From Tribonema minus (Eukaryota; Sar; Xanthophyceae; Tribonematales; Tribonemataceae), in the NCBI GenBank assembly GCA_017506865.1, contig JAFCMP010000168.1:620001-684000 (forward strand): 64,000 nucleotides of DNA, read 5' to 3'. Positions 18,918-29,744 of the stretch are shown here, piece after piece (the stretch's first letter is position 1; each line of letters opens with the position of its first letter). Made by a program: the position numbers and the translations under genes. Under the pieces are notes generated by a model. It saw only the letters and a list, made by a program, of their open reading frames with translations. It did not search any database and was not told where the DNA came from.

Positions 18918-21900
18918 GCACGGACTGCCGGCCCCAGCGCTGGTGATTGCCATGCGAGAGGCACTGCTGGACGGGATGGTGGCATACGTCACGCAGGGGG
19001 CGGGCAAACAAGGGGCCAGCATGTCATCGATGCGTCAACTGACCGCGCATGCCGCAGCCCAACCTGCGTGTACACGTGAACAATTCGACACGTACGGGAC
19101 ACGCGCTCGCTGCCTCGCAATCGAGTACGGCACAAATGAAACGGATAGCAAGGACAGCGGGCACACGCTCCTGCTGCAACGCCTACAGGAAGAGGGCGTG
19201 TGGGGACGGCCCCTCGGTTTGTCTGTGTGGGCCATTGTTGCAGCGGTCTACGCGGTCTCGGTGACGGTGTGGCAGGCCAAGCCTCAGGCCACTGGCAGCA
19301 CGCAAAAATCAACAGGGCTGGTGCTGGCACAACTGATGGGGCTGCCAGCGGTATTCGCACCGGCGACTCCAGCTCAGCCTGACTGCCATCTGGATGTGCT
19401 GTGGACGCCGCCTGGGCTATATACAAATGTGGGACACTTTGAACTGCTTGTCGCCGCTGCGGCACCTCCGCCCTTGCCAACCACTATGACAGCGTCGGCG
19501 ACCACTCAAGCTGACAGCACCCACATCACGGCTCCTAGTCGGACACAGCCCCGTACTGCGCTGCAGTTGCCACAGCTGCCTGAGCCACTGAGGTGTCCAC
19601 TATGCACACTGGCATTTTGGCAGCTTGGTCAGAAAGAGGACAGCAAACAGCGAGGCAAACTGTCAGCTGCGAGCCGCATGGCACCGGTAGTGGCCCACTT
19701 CAACGGTGGTAGCTGCACGAGGTCGATGCTGAACCCTGAGGCGAGCACATCACACTGTCAGCAAAATCCGGCGGCAGCATATGCCAAGGGCATCCGGCAG
19801 CAGGTTGATCACGACCCATCCGGTGACCGTGCCCCTTCAGGCAGCAGTACCTGCAGCACTGGGGCACACCATGCCAAGCATGTGCAGGAGATGAGCACCA
19901 TGTATGGTTGCACGGCAGAAGACTTCCTACGGGCGGTAAGGAAGCTGAGTGCATGCACAGGTGCCTGCGGCCTGGTCCATATGTCAGCCAGCGCGGGGCA
20001 GAGGCAATGCGCGCTGACCTCGCCATGCCACACGTGTCGACGGAATGGAAGCGCCCCCACGCGCGCACGCCCGGCAGTACCCCCGGGCCAGTCCGAGGGC
20101 GGGGGTGCGGGTAGCGACGGCGCGGCCGCGGCGGCGGGGGCTGCCGCAGCGACACCTCCAAAACTACCGGCGGTGCCGGCTAGTGGCGCTGCCAACTCAA
20201 AGTCTAGCAAGAAACGCCCGGCGGCCACGGCAACCGGCGCACAACGCCGGCGCCGAACGGCAGCTGCTGCGGCACCGCCTAGCAGCACCGGCAGCCGCAC
20301 TCAGTCTGACAGCCTGAGGCTGCAGGACAGCAGCCCCCCCCACGGGACGGCCGTGGGATGGGCGGACATGGACGTGGACCCGCCGGACGATGCCGCGTCA
20401 CCGCCCCCCCCGACCACCACCACCAGTGGCAGGCCCTCAAAGCCCCAGGCACGAGCATCCCTGGCTTGGGACCTCTCGACGCCCTCGGTCGTCCACGCAC
20501 TTGACCAGACCAATGAGGCGGATCTACTGCTGCTGCGGTTCACCACGACTGCCAACCCCTTCCGCACTCAGCTGCAGTGCACCCAGTGGGCACGGCTAGT
20601 GGAGCACGCCACACGACTACTGGCGGACGCCACAGACAGTGCACGTGAGGCGGCACGGGTGCGCCTCCACCATGGTGCCGGGGCGTTTGCTCATCAGGTT
20701 TCTCAGACTCTAGTGCAGCGCGGCTACAGGCTGCTGCACCTGCTAGCAGCGATGGCCTTTGGTAGGCAACCGGAGGGAACCGGTATGCCGCCTGCGGCCC
20801 GGCTGGCAGCGTTGCTGTCTGGCGACTTCGCGGAGCTACTGAGAAAGACGCTGTCAGCAGCAGCGGCGCTGCGGGCCCCCAAACCAAACAACGCAGCTAT
20901 GGCGTCGGCACAAACGAACTTCGATGCCGACTGGACGGAGGCTGACTCCAGGCAGCAAACAGCATGCGCTGCCCTCTCAGGCAAGCGACGGGGGGTAGGC
21001 TTGGCTGCCGCACGACTAGAGGCGCGTGAAGCATGCGCCCCAGCAGACGAGGTCACGGCACAGGTGCTGGCAGCAAAGCACCCTGAAACTGGCACCCGCC
21101 GGCCGGGGGTAGTCGATACGCCAATGGAGCAAGTGCGCGGCCTGGTACGCGACGCCCGGCGGCACTGCTTACACAGCGCAGGGGTGGCAACGACCACCGG
21201 GCCAGCTGGCAGCGGCAGTCCTGTCTTCGAATCGGGTCAGGCACATGATCACAGCGATAGGCCTGAGGATGCTGCCAGCGCAGCCGGACGGCGCCTCGAG
21301 GTGGAGGCGGCAGACATACTGTCGACCTTGTCCGCAGCAGGGGCGGGGAAGGCAGGAGGGCTGGACGGCCTACGCTATGAACACCTCTTGATGGCCGCTG
21401 GGCCTGGTGCACCAGTGAAAGCAGCCACCCGCCCCGTGAGCAGTGCCTCGCCAGGACTAGCTGGTGATTCAGAATCAGATGTGATGGAACCGGCATTCGC
21501 CCATCACCTGGCCAAGGTGTTCACGACGCTGCTTGTTGAGCCCGAACTGCTGCCGGAGCAATCGCAACGGCTTCTCCCCGCCGCGGCCCTCTCAGGCATA
21601 GGACAGAAGCGGCGTCCGATCGCCTGCTCCAGTGTCTGGCGCAGACTCCTCGGGTCCACAGCGGCACGGAGTGTCAAGGGCAAGATATCGGGGCTGCTGG
21701 CCTCCATGTCGCAGTTTGGCGTAGGATACCGGTCTGGCGTCGAGCATGTGGCAGCGCGCGCGCGCGTGTGGCACGAGCTGTATGGCACCACTATCCAACT
21801 GGACTGTGAGAACGCATTTAACAGTGTGGATCGCGCCGCCATTGTGCGGGGGCTTATGCTCTTCTGTCCGGAGCTGCTCCCGCACTTTGAGTCCGTATAC

Positions 21901-24432
21901 TGTGGTGACACTGCCCCAGAGATGCGGGTGGAGGTGAACGGTGAAGCTCGCATTATCTGCTCCCACCTAGGGTGCCAGCAAGGGGACCCTCTAGGGCCGC
22001 TGTACTTTGCAGTGGCAGCGGCCTTCCTACTCTTCTACCCTGATGGAGTGAATGCGACGCCCGGCAGTATGCCGGCCTACGGCCACAGCACAGCGGAACC
22101 GCCAGCCCCGCACTGCGCTTTCCTGGATGACCTCAACGTGCTGCAAGCTGCCTACTTCGACGATGCAGCGGCCGCTGGGGTGGCAGAGGTGATCCGCCGG
22201 CTGGCGGCAGGGGGCCTACGCGTTCGACCAGACAAGTCGCTGGCCATCGCCATGCGCGGCACAGTGTTTGATGAAGCGGCCAGAGCACGCCTGCGCGCCC
22301 TTGACATACCGTTTGTGGACACCACCATGCCAGAATCCAGTCAGGGCTTTACGTCGGTCGGGGTACCGGTAGGGCACCCAGCCTATGTGCACGCTGCCAT
22401 GAGCAAGCATCTTGTCGACGCAGGGACATGGCGATTGTCGTGGCAGCTAGCTGGAATGGCGCGGCATCACCTACAGGCAGCACAGTTCATTCTACGCAGG
22501 TCACTGACGAAGCGCATGGGCTTCTTAGCTCGGGTCGTTGACACGGCTTTGAGTGAGACATGGTTGCACGCGTTTGACGGGTTCTGTGCATGGACGCTCG
22601 AACGCATGCTGCATCTGCACGGCTGCTCTACCGCGGCAGCCATGAAGTCACACCTGCTGGCCGCCTGCACTGCTGGTGACAATGAGGAAGCCAGCAGTGG
22701 CAGCGTGCTGGTATTGCCGCGCTTGGGCCCGCCAGAACTCACGGACATCGCAGTGCCACTGCGGGCGTCACGGTTGCCGGAGCGACGAGGCGGTCTGGGC
22801 ATGCCGCTTTTGGGGCTACTGGCACCAGCCGCATACACGGCCCAGGCATGCACAACACTGAGGCCGGCAATAATTCATGCCACTGTGGCAGCAGGGGCCC
22901 TGAGGCTCGGCACTGACGAACACGGCGCAGTCACCTGGTTCGCGCAGCACTCATGCGCAATACGCGAGGACCAGGGACTGCCGCCAATCATCGAGGCCGT
23001 GCGACGCTCTACGCGAGCGCTGACAGCTGATGGCGGCGAAAAATCACGCACAGCTGTGGCCGAGCAGCTCCCAGCATCGTTGCTACGGTGGGCAGCAGAT
23101 ACGACGGCCGCAGCGTCGACGCTCCCCACTGCGGTGCAAGCGATCTACGCCGCAACTACCGTCACGGAGACAGTGACCACTGAGCCAGCCCCACACACCC
23201 ACGGCATTGTGCCTGGCGCCGAGGCGGCCGCTGCGGCGGCGACCGTACCTGGCCCTCAAGCCGCTGCCGCGGCTGCCCCTTCCACGCCCGCTAAAACACA
23301 AACTAGCGCGGAAGAAAGCAGCTGCAGCGGCGGGCAGGAGGACGACGACGACGACTGGGAGGCCTATGCTGACGAGATCTGCAGGAAGGTAGTGCCCCGC
23401 CGCCGGCGCGGTCACTTCACGCACGGACTACAAGCCGGCCTTTCAAATGTTTTTCGACGTCAATACGAGGATTGCCTGGTGGAGGACCTAGAGGCTGCCT
23501 CGGCTGGTGCCGTGGGCAAGCCGACGCAGGCTGCACCTATTGGTGACTCGCGCGACACCAGCCGCCGCCGCCAACAGGCTAGCGCACGGGTCCTGGCGCA
23601 GCTGCGCAGCCAGCGTGCGTCCGGGGCAATGGCGTGGATGAGCGTGCCACCCACTGCCAATGACCGCCCGGGTGCGGCGCCCATGTCCAGTATGGCAGCA
23701 GCCACGATGATTTTGATTGCGATCTTCATAGACGGGTGGGGCATACAGGGCGAGGTATGCCCATGGCGGTGCAGTGATGTGAGCCCCACCTCCACGCATG
23801 CGATCAGCTGCCCCAGCCAGCACATACGGGGGCACAACGCGACACACACTGCCCAAAAGCGGTGCCTGCAGCGCATCTTGAGACAGCACCATGTCTCTAT
23901 TGTCCGCAATGAGGACGCTAGCGTCTTCAAGGTACCGGGGTATCGGGCGGACACAGTCATTGACCCAGGGTGTCTGCACTTTAGCAGTGCATACCGTAAC
24001 AAGGGAATAGTGCTAGACACAAGTGTGCGCGCGCCCACAGCGAGCTCGTACCTGACAGGCAAAACAAATGCCTCGAACACGGACGGCTATGCTGCTGGGG
24101 TGGGGGAGGACGCGAAGGTCAAGCACCACACCGGCACCTTGACGTCATCTTGGGCTTTTGTGCCATTCGTGCAGGAGTCGTACGGACGGCTGGGCAAGCA
24201 GACAAGCCTTTTTGTTAAGGAGTTGGCAATGCACTCAGCACTGTGCTCAGGGGGGGGGAAGGCAGATGTGTTACGCAAGGCCGGGTTAGCTAAGCGTCAG
24301 ATCCTCATTGAGCTGAGCATATCGCTGGCGCGGGAGTTGGCGGAGCGCGTCATGGCGTACACACGTGGAGCGCGAATGCTGGGCTGTGTTGCGGCGCCGG
24401 TATCCAAGCTCCTAGGGCACAGCGCAGACTAG
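18604..24432 (+). CDS. Non-LTR retrotransposon ORF2: OTU-like protease, RT, endonuclease
   Basis: 1942 codons. An OTU-type cysteine protease lies at about residues 80-285, with NGNCLIH (Cys90, His93) and GHFELL (His278). A Cys/His cluster follows (RCPLCTLAF near 335). RT lies at about 880-1260, with GIGQKRRPIACSSVWRR, LDCENAFNSVDR, GCQQGDPLGPLYFAVA and the catalytic FLDD at 1173-1176 (YxDD variant). Near 1719 a CPWRC...HAISC cluster and then PGYRADTVID and IVLDTSV match the CCHC plus RPD-x-D layout of the restriction-like endonuclease. The OTU part may process the polyprotein or remove ubiquitin; that is inference. The true translation start inside the ORF1 overlap is unknown. Confidence 0.8.
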   Translation: MPLPPQHQYPGRRRSPPRRWRPGYPQPCAIQSPWRSSRRQDALAKATNYGFSTWHTGLQALHKQALGENTATLARGGELRPVSNVGNGNCLIHTALHGIGSVAVEHGLPAPALVIAMREALLDGMVAYVTQGAGKQGASMSSMRQLTAHAAAQPACTREQFDTYGTRARCLAIEYGTNETDSKDSGHTLLLQRLQEEGVWGRPLGLSVWAIVAAVYAVSVTVWQAKPQATGSTQKSTGLVLAQLMGLPAVFAPATPAQPDCHLDVLWTPPGLYTNVGHFELLVAAAAPPPLPTTMTASATTQADSTHITAPSRTQPRTALQLPQLPEPLRCPLCTLAFWQLGQKEDSKQRGKLSAASRMAPVVAHFNGGSCTRSMLNPEASTSHCQQNPAAAYAKGIRQQVDHDPSGDRAPSGSSTCSTGAHHAKHVQEMSTMYGCTAEDFLRAVRKLSACTGACGLVHMSASAGQRQCALTSPCHTCRRNGSAPTRARPAVPPGQSEGGGAGSDGAAAAAGAAAATPPKLPAVPASGAANSKSSKKRPAATATGAQRRRRTAAAAAPPSSTGSRTQSDSLRLQDSSPPHGTAVGWADMDVDPPDDAASPPPPTTTTSGRPSKPQARASLAWDLSTPSVVHALDQTNEADLLLLRFTTTANPFRTQLQCTQWARLVEHATRLLADATDSAREAARVRLHHGAGAFAHQVSQTLVQRGYRLLHLLAAMAFGRQPEGTGMPPAARLAALLSGDFAELLRKTLSAAAALRAPKPNNAAMASAQTNFDADWTEADSRQQTACAALSGKRRGVGLAAARLEAREACAPADEVTAQVLAAKHPETGTRRPGVVDTPMEQVRGLVRDARRHCLHSAGVATTTGPAGSGSPVFESGQAHDHSDRPEDAASAAGRRLEVEAADILSTLSAAGAGKAGGLDGLRYEHLLMAAGPGAPVKAATRPVSSASPGLAGDSESDVMEPAFAHHLAKVFTTLLVEPELLPEQSQRLLPAAALSGIGQKRRPIACSSVWRRLLGSTAARSVKGKISGLLASMSQFGVGYRSGVEHVAARARVWHELYGTTIQLDCENAFNSVDRAAIVRGLMLFCPELLPHFESVYCGDTAPEMRVEVNGEARIICSHLGCQQGDPLGPLYFAVAAAFLLFYPDGVNATPGSMPAYGHSTAEPPAPHCAFLDDLNVLQAAYFDDAAAAGVAEVIRRLAAGGLRVRPDKSLAIAMRGTVFDEAARARLRALDIPFVDTTMPESSQGFTSVGVPVGHPAYVHAAMSKHLVDAGTWRLSWQLAGMARHHLQAAQFILRRSLTKRMGFLARVVDTALSETWLHAFDGFCAWTLERMLHLHGCSTAAAMKSHLLAACTAGDNEEASSGSVLVLPRLGPPELTDIAVPLRASRLPERRGGLGMPLLGLLAPAAYTAQACTTLRPAIIHATVAAGALRLGTDEHGAVTWFAQHSCAIREDQGLPPIIEAVRRSTRALTADGGEKSRTAVAEQLPASLLRWAADTTAAASTLPTAVQAIYAATTVTETVTTEPAPHTHGIVPGAEAAAAAATVPGPQAAAAAAPSTPAKTQTSAEESSCSGGQEDDDDDWEAYADEICRKVVPRRRRGHFTHGLQAGLSNVFRRQYEDCLVEDLEAASAGAVGKPTQAAPIGDSRDTSRRRQQASARVLAQLRSQRASGAMAWMSVPPTANDRPGAAPMSSMAAATMILIAIFIDGWGIQGEVCPWRCSDVSPTSTHAISCPSQHIRGHNATHTAQKRCLQRILRQHHVSIVRNEDASVFKVPGYRADTVIDPGCLHFSSAYRNKGIVLDTSVRAPTASSYLTGKTNASNTDGYAAGVGEDAKVKHHTGTLTSSWAFVPFVQESYGRLGKQTSLFVKELAMHSALCSGGGKADVLRKAGLAKRQILIELSISLARELAERVMAYTRGARMLGCVAAPVSKLLGHSAD

Positions 24433-24935
24433 GCTGCTGCGTTGACGCAAGCTTTTCGATTGCATAGGCAACCCGGCCTCCCTTGGGCCTTTATAAATAC
24501 AAGTCCATACGTGCAGAGTCATCCTTCAAGTAAACAAGTGAGGCAGAATGCATGCGGCAGCCGCTGGAAGGGCACAGGTGCAAAATTTGTCCAAAAGCAG
24601 CGCCAATCTGCCACATCATGGTGCCCCATTCGTCCACAATAACTCTTCATAGCCACACGAAGCGTTCACGCGCAGGACTAGGTGCATTCACAACGCGCAC
24701 TGCATATAAACAAAACAACAAGAGTATATATTTGCACATGCAGATTGCTGCTCCATCGAAGCCTCATTCTGAGGCACTACTTGAATGTGCAAGTGGAACA
24801 TCCGCACCATTGCTCAAAGACCAGACATCCACATGTGGTGAGCAGTGTGGTACATCAAACATGCTGTTCAAACGCAGCTGTTCAAACGCAGCACTTGCTG
24901 CCCAACAGCAAACGCACCTTGCAAGATAACATGCA

Positions 24936-26380
24936 CCACAAGAGCAAGCCACGCAACGCAGTGTGCCGTCGCCCCAAGCAAGCCTCGCGCATTGCACGGC
25001 ATCCGCTCACGCAAGCCACCAGGTGTGCAGGGCTTTGAAGACCGGGCGCGTGCGTGCGTGCTGCAGTTACACCCATATGCCGCGCGCTAAGTGCGTACAG
25101 TACCACTGCTGCCAGCTGCCTGCGAGTGATGCGTGTGCGCATTGCATACAGACGTCATGGGCGGCCCTGCTACCGCGCGCCGCCACCGCATGATGCGTCA
25201 TTGCCGGCTTCACGCTGAATGGGGGAAGCAATTAAATGCACACCATGTCCAGCTTCACGAGGCAGCATCTCTGGCGGCGGCGGCAGGGACATTGGGCTTT
25301 AAGCGCCGGGGCAGCGAAGCATCAGGCTCGTCAGGGCGGCGGCACGCAGCTGCGGCGGCAGACCGACGACGGCGTCCATCGCGGCGTCGACGGCGGCTCT
25401 GGCAGTGCTCAGCTGGCCCTCGATGGCGTCCTCCATGCGCCTGCGTGAGGGGCACGCCGATGGTGTCAGGCGGTGGCGTCAGGCGGTGGTGTGGAGAGGA
25501 CAGGGATTATTGCGCGCTGGCCACATCTGGATCGGAAGCTCGACGTTGAAAGGAGAGCACTTGTAGGCCGTATCCCTGATTTCCTTGAGGAGGGTAAAAC
25601 GTGGAGTGATGGTGATACATTCAAGAGACCATCCACTCGTGCAGACGCAGCAACTGGCGTACTGCAGTAGCTTTCATTGCGCCCTGACCAGGCGCTCACA
25701 TCCACTGCCACAGCGCGCAGCCACCACGAGGCACCATCCACCGTGCAGTACCAACCATCAACACATGCATCCGTCGCCCTGGGGCTGCTGCTGGGATGTG
25801 TGCTGCGCAACTCTCTCCTGAAAGCAGGGGCAAGTCAGACCTTGATGTTGGCAAATTTGAAATGCGCCCCCCCCCCCCCGTCCCCCCAAAAGCGTGTACA
25901 AATTTGTGCAGGATGTTGCAGTCAGCATCTACTGCTTTCGAATGCTGCAGACACCCCCTCTCTTGGCAACAACTGCAACATCACACAGGGCCAGCTTGTC
26001 ACTCCTTCTTTCATAACTCTGGGCCATGCTGCAGCAGTGTAGCTAGCCAGTACGCTGCGCTGCAGCCGTTTGCGCCGCCACCATAATTGTGATATTCTAG
26101 ATAATTACCTCAGAACCGTCAAACGAGCACGCAAACTTACTGGAGACGTTCTGCCACATTGTCGATGACAGTGGCGCGCCGTCATACTGAGTGTATCCAT
26201 TTCATGCTGTGATCTGAAGGGCTGAACTTCAACTTCGCGTGAGTGCTGGTGTGTTGCTCATTTGCATGCACTTTGAGGTGATCAACTGCATCTGGTGCAT
26301 GAATATGGGTGACACCAGGTAGATGAAACGATTACACTACTGGAGCAATACACCTGCAGCGGCCGAGGTTGCAGACCACG
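24936..26380. other. Intergenic, no supported gene
   Basis: No exon can be supported. Open frames at 25133-25549 and 25466-25810 are on opposite strands, overlap, and show no known motif. A C run of about 13 lies at 25868-25880. Confidence 0.35.
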
Positions 26381-26614
26381 TCTTTTGCCAGCTGCAGTCC
26401 TGGTATGTAAGCTTCACTGGAACGGCTTCAAATTGTTGCAAATGGTGCCCCGCAATGATCTGAAAAGCTGCAATTACAATCAAATGTCACAGATTGTCCG
26501 CTGTGTAATGTAGGATGTACGCGTTTTGAGAAAAGACAGACAATTGCGAACAAATGTATGCAGGGGCGCTGCGGTGCCATGTGGCACACCCACCACCAAT
26601 TCATGTTTCATGCA

Positions 26615-26643
26615 ATTCATTCATTCATTCATTCATTCATTCC
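26615..26643. repeat. ATTC tetranucleotide microsatellite
   Basis: About six perfect ATTC units in a row. A second short ATTC run is at 42089-42105. Confidence 0.85.
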
Positions 26644-26992
26644 AGAGTGACCGGGTCCTTGTCAACTCTTCATGTCTTGTCAACTCTCCATGTAAGCACG
26701 TCAAAGCACCCGTATCAACCTCATGATGTGCCTGTGCCATGAATCCCGGTGCCACCCAAATTCATTTGCCACAAATGTCCGTGCATGCTGTGCACGTGTG
26801 ACTTAAGCTACAAACCTGCCAAGGCTCGCATGTACTACCTGGTCCGCAGCCTTCGCACCTCTGCATGCCGCGAAGCCGCACATCGAGCTCTCAAAGCGCC
26901 GTGAATCGCACATAGGAAAAGAGAACTAACCCACATGATGCTCGCCCCTCTCGATGATTTAAATGACCTCTCTCCCGCACGCACCAAGAGGC

Positions 26993-27417
26993 AGCGCAGC
27001 AACTCACTGCGTGTTGAAGGTGAAGGTGCCATCGCAAATAGATGAAGTGAAGGGGGCCACGTGATGCATCTCGCGCTTTTGATGATCTTCCAAAAGAATG
27101 TCCCCAGACCCAGCAGGTGATGTTCCAAGTGAACGCCCCCCAGACTCAGCAGCGGTGCGCAGCTGACTGCATGTTGAAGGTGAAGATGGCCATAACAAAC
27201 ATACGCAAGGAAGTGCGCCATATCATGCTGATGCATCTCGCCCGCTTGATTGTCCAAACTCATTACCCCCCCAAACCCGGCAGCAGCGCAGCAGCTGGCT
27301 GCATCTTGAAGTTGAAGACAGCCTGCCAGTAATCGCAACCGCACCATGTGAGACCCATCTGCCCACTCGATGTCACAACAAAACGCCCTTGGAGCACACG
27401 CAGCAGCGCGCAGCGGC
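26993..27417 (-). repeat. Tandem copies of the HECT stop-codon end, 120-155-bp units
   Basis: The motif GCAGCGCAGCAACTCACTGC followed by GTTGAAGGTGAAG recurs near 26993, 27149, 27282 and 27402, where the last is the real coding end (TTGAACGTGTTCACCGCC). On the minus strand the copies lie downstream of the stop. They form part of the 3' UTR or represent alternative last-exon ends. Confidence 0.65.
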
Positions 27418-27588
27418 TCACTGCACGTTGAACGTGTTCACCGCCATGGCGGTGCCCATGGCCTGCTGGAGCTTGGCCAGGCTCGTGTAGCTGGGGAGGC
27501 GCAGCTCGTTGAAGCATGTAGACGCCTCCGGCAGCCTGTCGGGGAGGATGCTCAACGCGCCGTCGCTGGTGCGGATGCCCGGCTGCAC
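27418..27588 (-). CDS. HECT E3 ubiquitin ligase, last exon with catalytic Cys
   Basis: 57 codons including TGA lie after the acceptor TTCAG. It reads VQPGIRTSDGALSILPDRLP, then EASTCFNELRLPSYTS, and ends AVNTFNVQ. The TCFN..LPSYTS segment is the signature of the HECT C-lobe, whose Cys takes ubiquitin from the E2 and passes it to the substrate. The short tail after the C-lobe is normal for the family. An equal-length copy is at 47811-47981. Confidence 0.85.
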   Translation of the reverse strand: MQPGIRTSDGALSILPDRLPEASTCFNELRLPSYTSLAKLQQAMGTAMAVNTFNVQ

Positions 27589-28211
27589 CTGAACACGGGA
27601 GAACGGCGACCACGATCAAAAGAGACAGTACACACAATTGGAGTGCAAGCTTTATGACAGCATGCTGCTTTTAACTTTTAACGCTGCCATGCAACCGCGG
27701 CTGGTCTTCGTCAGCGTAGAATTGTCTGGGCCGCGCACCTTACAGCTCGGTGTGCACTGTCATATAAACTATGGTTTTGGGAACTGACGGGCATGCGTGG
27801 GCGTTTCCGCGTGCACTGCAATGCATCAACGCGCACGTTAGCACTTCACAAGCAGTTGCAAGTGAGTGGAAGTACGTAAGTCGCACAGCAGTCGGCCCAC
27901 AGCGTCAGCAGGTGTCGCGTGGCACCAAATTGCGTGCAGTACTCCAGTGCTATCGGGGCCGCTGGATGGTGAACGCAAATGCCTTACACTTGTCTGCCGC
28001 AAACCGCTGATCAGCTGTCCAACGGCGGCTACGCAGACTTTGCACTTCGGGGACTGGAAGTACAGCGCCCATAGCGGCTCGCTGTTAAACAGCGTCACAC
28101 GCTTCTTTGCGGGGGCAGGCAGCATACTGGCTTCACCATCAACTCTTGCAGTTGCAACCCTCTCTCTGCCAGGAAGCCAGCACACAGCACCGCACGCGGC
28201 GCGGCTCTCAC

Positions 28212-28307
28212 CTTGATGGCAAACTTCTTGTTAACGGCAGAGGGTATGGCGGTGTAGCCGGTGCTCCAGCGCAGCAGCTGCCTCCTGAAGGCCTCGTCTT
28301 GCACCGC
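28212..28307 (-). CDS. HECT E3 ligase, exon (C-lobe start)
   Basis: 32 codons, phase 0 at both ends, acceptor CTGTGCAG and donor AAG before GTGAGA. It reads AVQDEAFRRQLLRWSTGYTA then IPSAVNKKFAIK. This corresponds to the FLQFVTGSSRLP...F.I segment that opens the HECT C-lobe, and it joins in phase to the last exon. Confidence 0.8.
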
Positions 28308-28982
28308 CTGCACAGGCCACGCCAGGGTCACACTTGAAGATGTGTACATATACTTGAAGTGCACTTTGACGTTAGTCTGAGTGTCATCAGAGCAGCGGTG
28401 TCAGTCCACACTTGAAATACATACATATACTGTGAAGTAAATGTGATTGTTATCAGAGCGACGAGTGCCGAAGTTGTGATTGCAGCGCCATCCCTCAGTA
28501 GTGTGCCTTACATCCAGACCATCATGGTCGTGTCGCTTGCACACGTGATTGCGTATGCTCGGTCTGCTGCAGCGCACATTTGCAGCCACGACGACTGTCA
28601 GCGCCCTCACAATCCATAGCCTACCGCAAAACGGCAACTGATGGCCAACATGTTGAACTGTGTTAATATCTTCTTGAAGCACTTTATTAAGGCATGTCTA
28701 TGTTGACACGTAGTCAGCATCACGCCCTCAAGCTTTGCACCGGTCTTTGCGTCAGCCATACTCTTCTGCTGCACGCTAGCTCCATAAGCGCGGCCCTGTG
28801 AGATGAAGTAATTTTCACATGCAGTGGCTGCTAGCAGCCGCAGGCAACGTGCAGTCAATAAAAGAATACTTTGAGTATTAAAGGTATTGTCCACTACAAC
28901 CAAGCGCATCAAGCGCTCGACACAATGAAAAAAATATGATCAGTAAAACTACAACAAGAGTCATGAATGGCATGAACAGTAC

Positions 28983-29270
28983 CTGTAGCAGGTAGCCCCT
29001 CGTCGCGGTCATCTCGGGGCTGCCGCACTTGAAGTTCTTGACATCTTCAAACGTGAGGCACGCGACGAAGTCGGCCTCGCTGACGGTCTCGTTGCCGCTG
29101 TACATCTCGCGCAGCTCCGGGCGCGTGAACATGGACAGTGTCGGGAAGTGCGTGTCATGGCGGCTGAAGCCCTGCTTGATCCAGTACAGGGCCTTGGCGC
29201 GCGGCTGCATGTACTGGTTGACGCACAGCTTGCGCACAAAGTCCTCCACGTTGTCCAGCGTCACCGGTTC
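28983..29270 (-). CDS. HECT E3 ligase, exon (N-lobe, E2-binding side)
   Basis: 96 codons, phase 0, between TTTCGCAG and GTACTG. It reads EPVTLDNVEDFVRKLCVNQY, then QGFSRHDTHFPTLSMFTRPE and LREMYSGNETVSEADF. The V-T-x-x-N-V-E-x-F-V start and the L..MF.RPELREMYSG end match the HECT segment written as V(T/D)..N...Y...(10-20)..F..GF..V.....L..F...EL..L..G. It therefore covers the hinge side of the N-lobe. Confidence 0.85.
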
Positions 29271-29600
29271 CTGCGAAACTCGCCGCGCAGGTGCGTAAGC
29301 ATGTCGTGAGGCCATCGAGACACAGAAGCAGTTTCTGCGCTGGCGACAGCAGCGTTTTTCTAAATGCCTTGGTGATTTGCATTGATGGCATTGGCGGCGC
29401 ACAGTGTCACACAAGTTAAAGTGAGGTCTTCAAATTTCAATCTTCCACAGCTTCCAAACAGCATGCCCAGGACGTTGTGCCCAGGTGCACCCCGCCCCCA
29501 TCCTCAACCTACGACCAACATCATCGTGCTAATACAGTATGCATGTACCCCCGCAACGCGTCACTGATGGCCGGGCCCGAGACGCGCGCAAGGCACTGAC

Positions 29601-29744
29601 CTCCGAGGCGCACGCGCCGTCGTCCGCGACCATGTCCATGGTGATGTAGTTGTCTGCGGCGTACGCGACGCCACGCGCGTCCGGCGTGATGCGCAGGCAC
29701 GCGTGGCTGTCGCCGCTGATCGCCGCAATGTCGCGGTACACGTC
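29601..29744 (-). CDS. HECT E3 ligase, exon
   Basis: 48 codons, phase 0, acceptor GTTTGCAG and donor GAG before GTCAGT. It reads DVYRDIAAISGDSHACLRIT then AADNYITMDMVADDGACASE. Its position between two HECT exons and the matching phases support it. It is a less conserved stretch of the N-lobe. Confidence 0.65.

Larger units (their letters stand above)
16685..24935 (+). mobile_element. Long non-LTR retrotransposon (OTU, RT, restriction-like endonuclease)
   Basis: The limits come from homology to the short copy at 11835-12722. The 5' leader begins near 16685 and the 3' tail ends near 24935, after GCAAACGCACCTTGCAAGAT. Two overlapping long ORFs lie inside. There are no LTRs, and an RT with a C-terminal restriction-like endonuclease indicates target-primed reverse transcription in the general style of R2/CRE/NeSL elements. 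Target-site duplications could not be fixed by eye. Both ORFs are open over thousands of bases, so the copy may be recent. Confidence 0.75.
26380..27588 (-). repeat. 3' part and flank of HECT gene, duplicated at 46930-47981
   Basis: Shared segments include AGATTGTC.GCTGTGTA, AATTGTCCGTGCGTACTGTG with minor changes, the ACTCGATG.CACAACAAAAC stretch and the whole last exon. The order and strand are the same in both places, so this is a segmental duplication of the 3' end of the ligase gene. Confidence 0.6.

Noticed and set aside
18257-18985. A 242-codon minus-strand ORF inside the non-LTR element
   Set aside because: It lies opposite the ORF1/ORF2 overlap; its Cys/Arg/Ser-rich make-up is typical of antisense translation.
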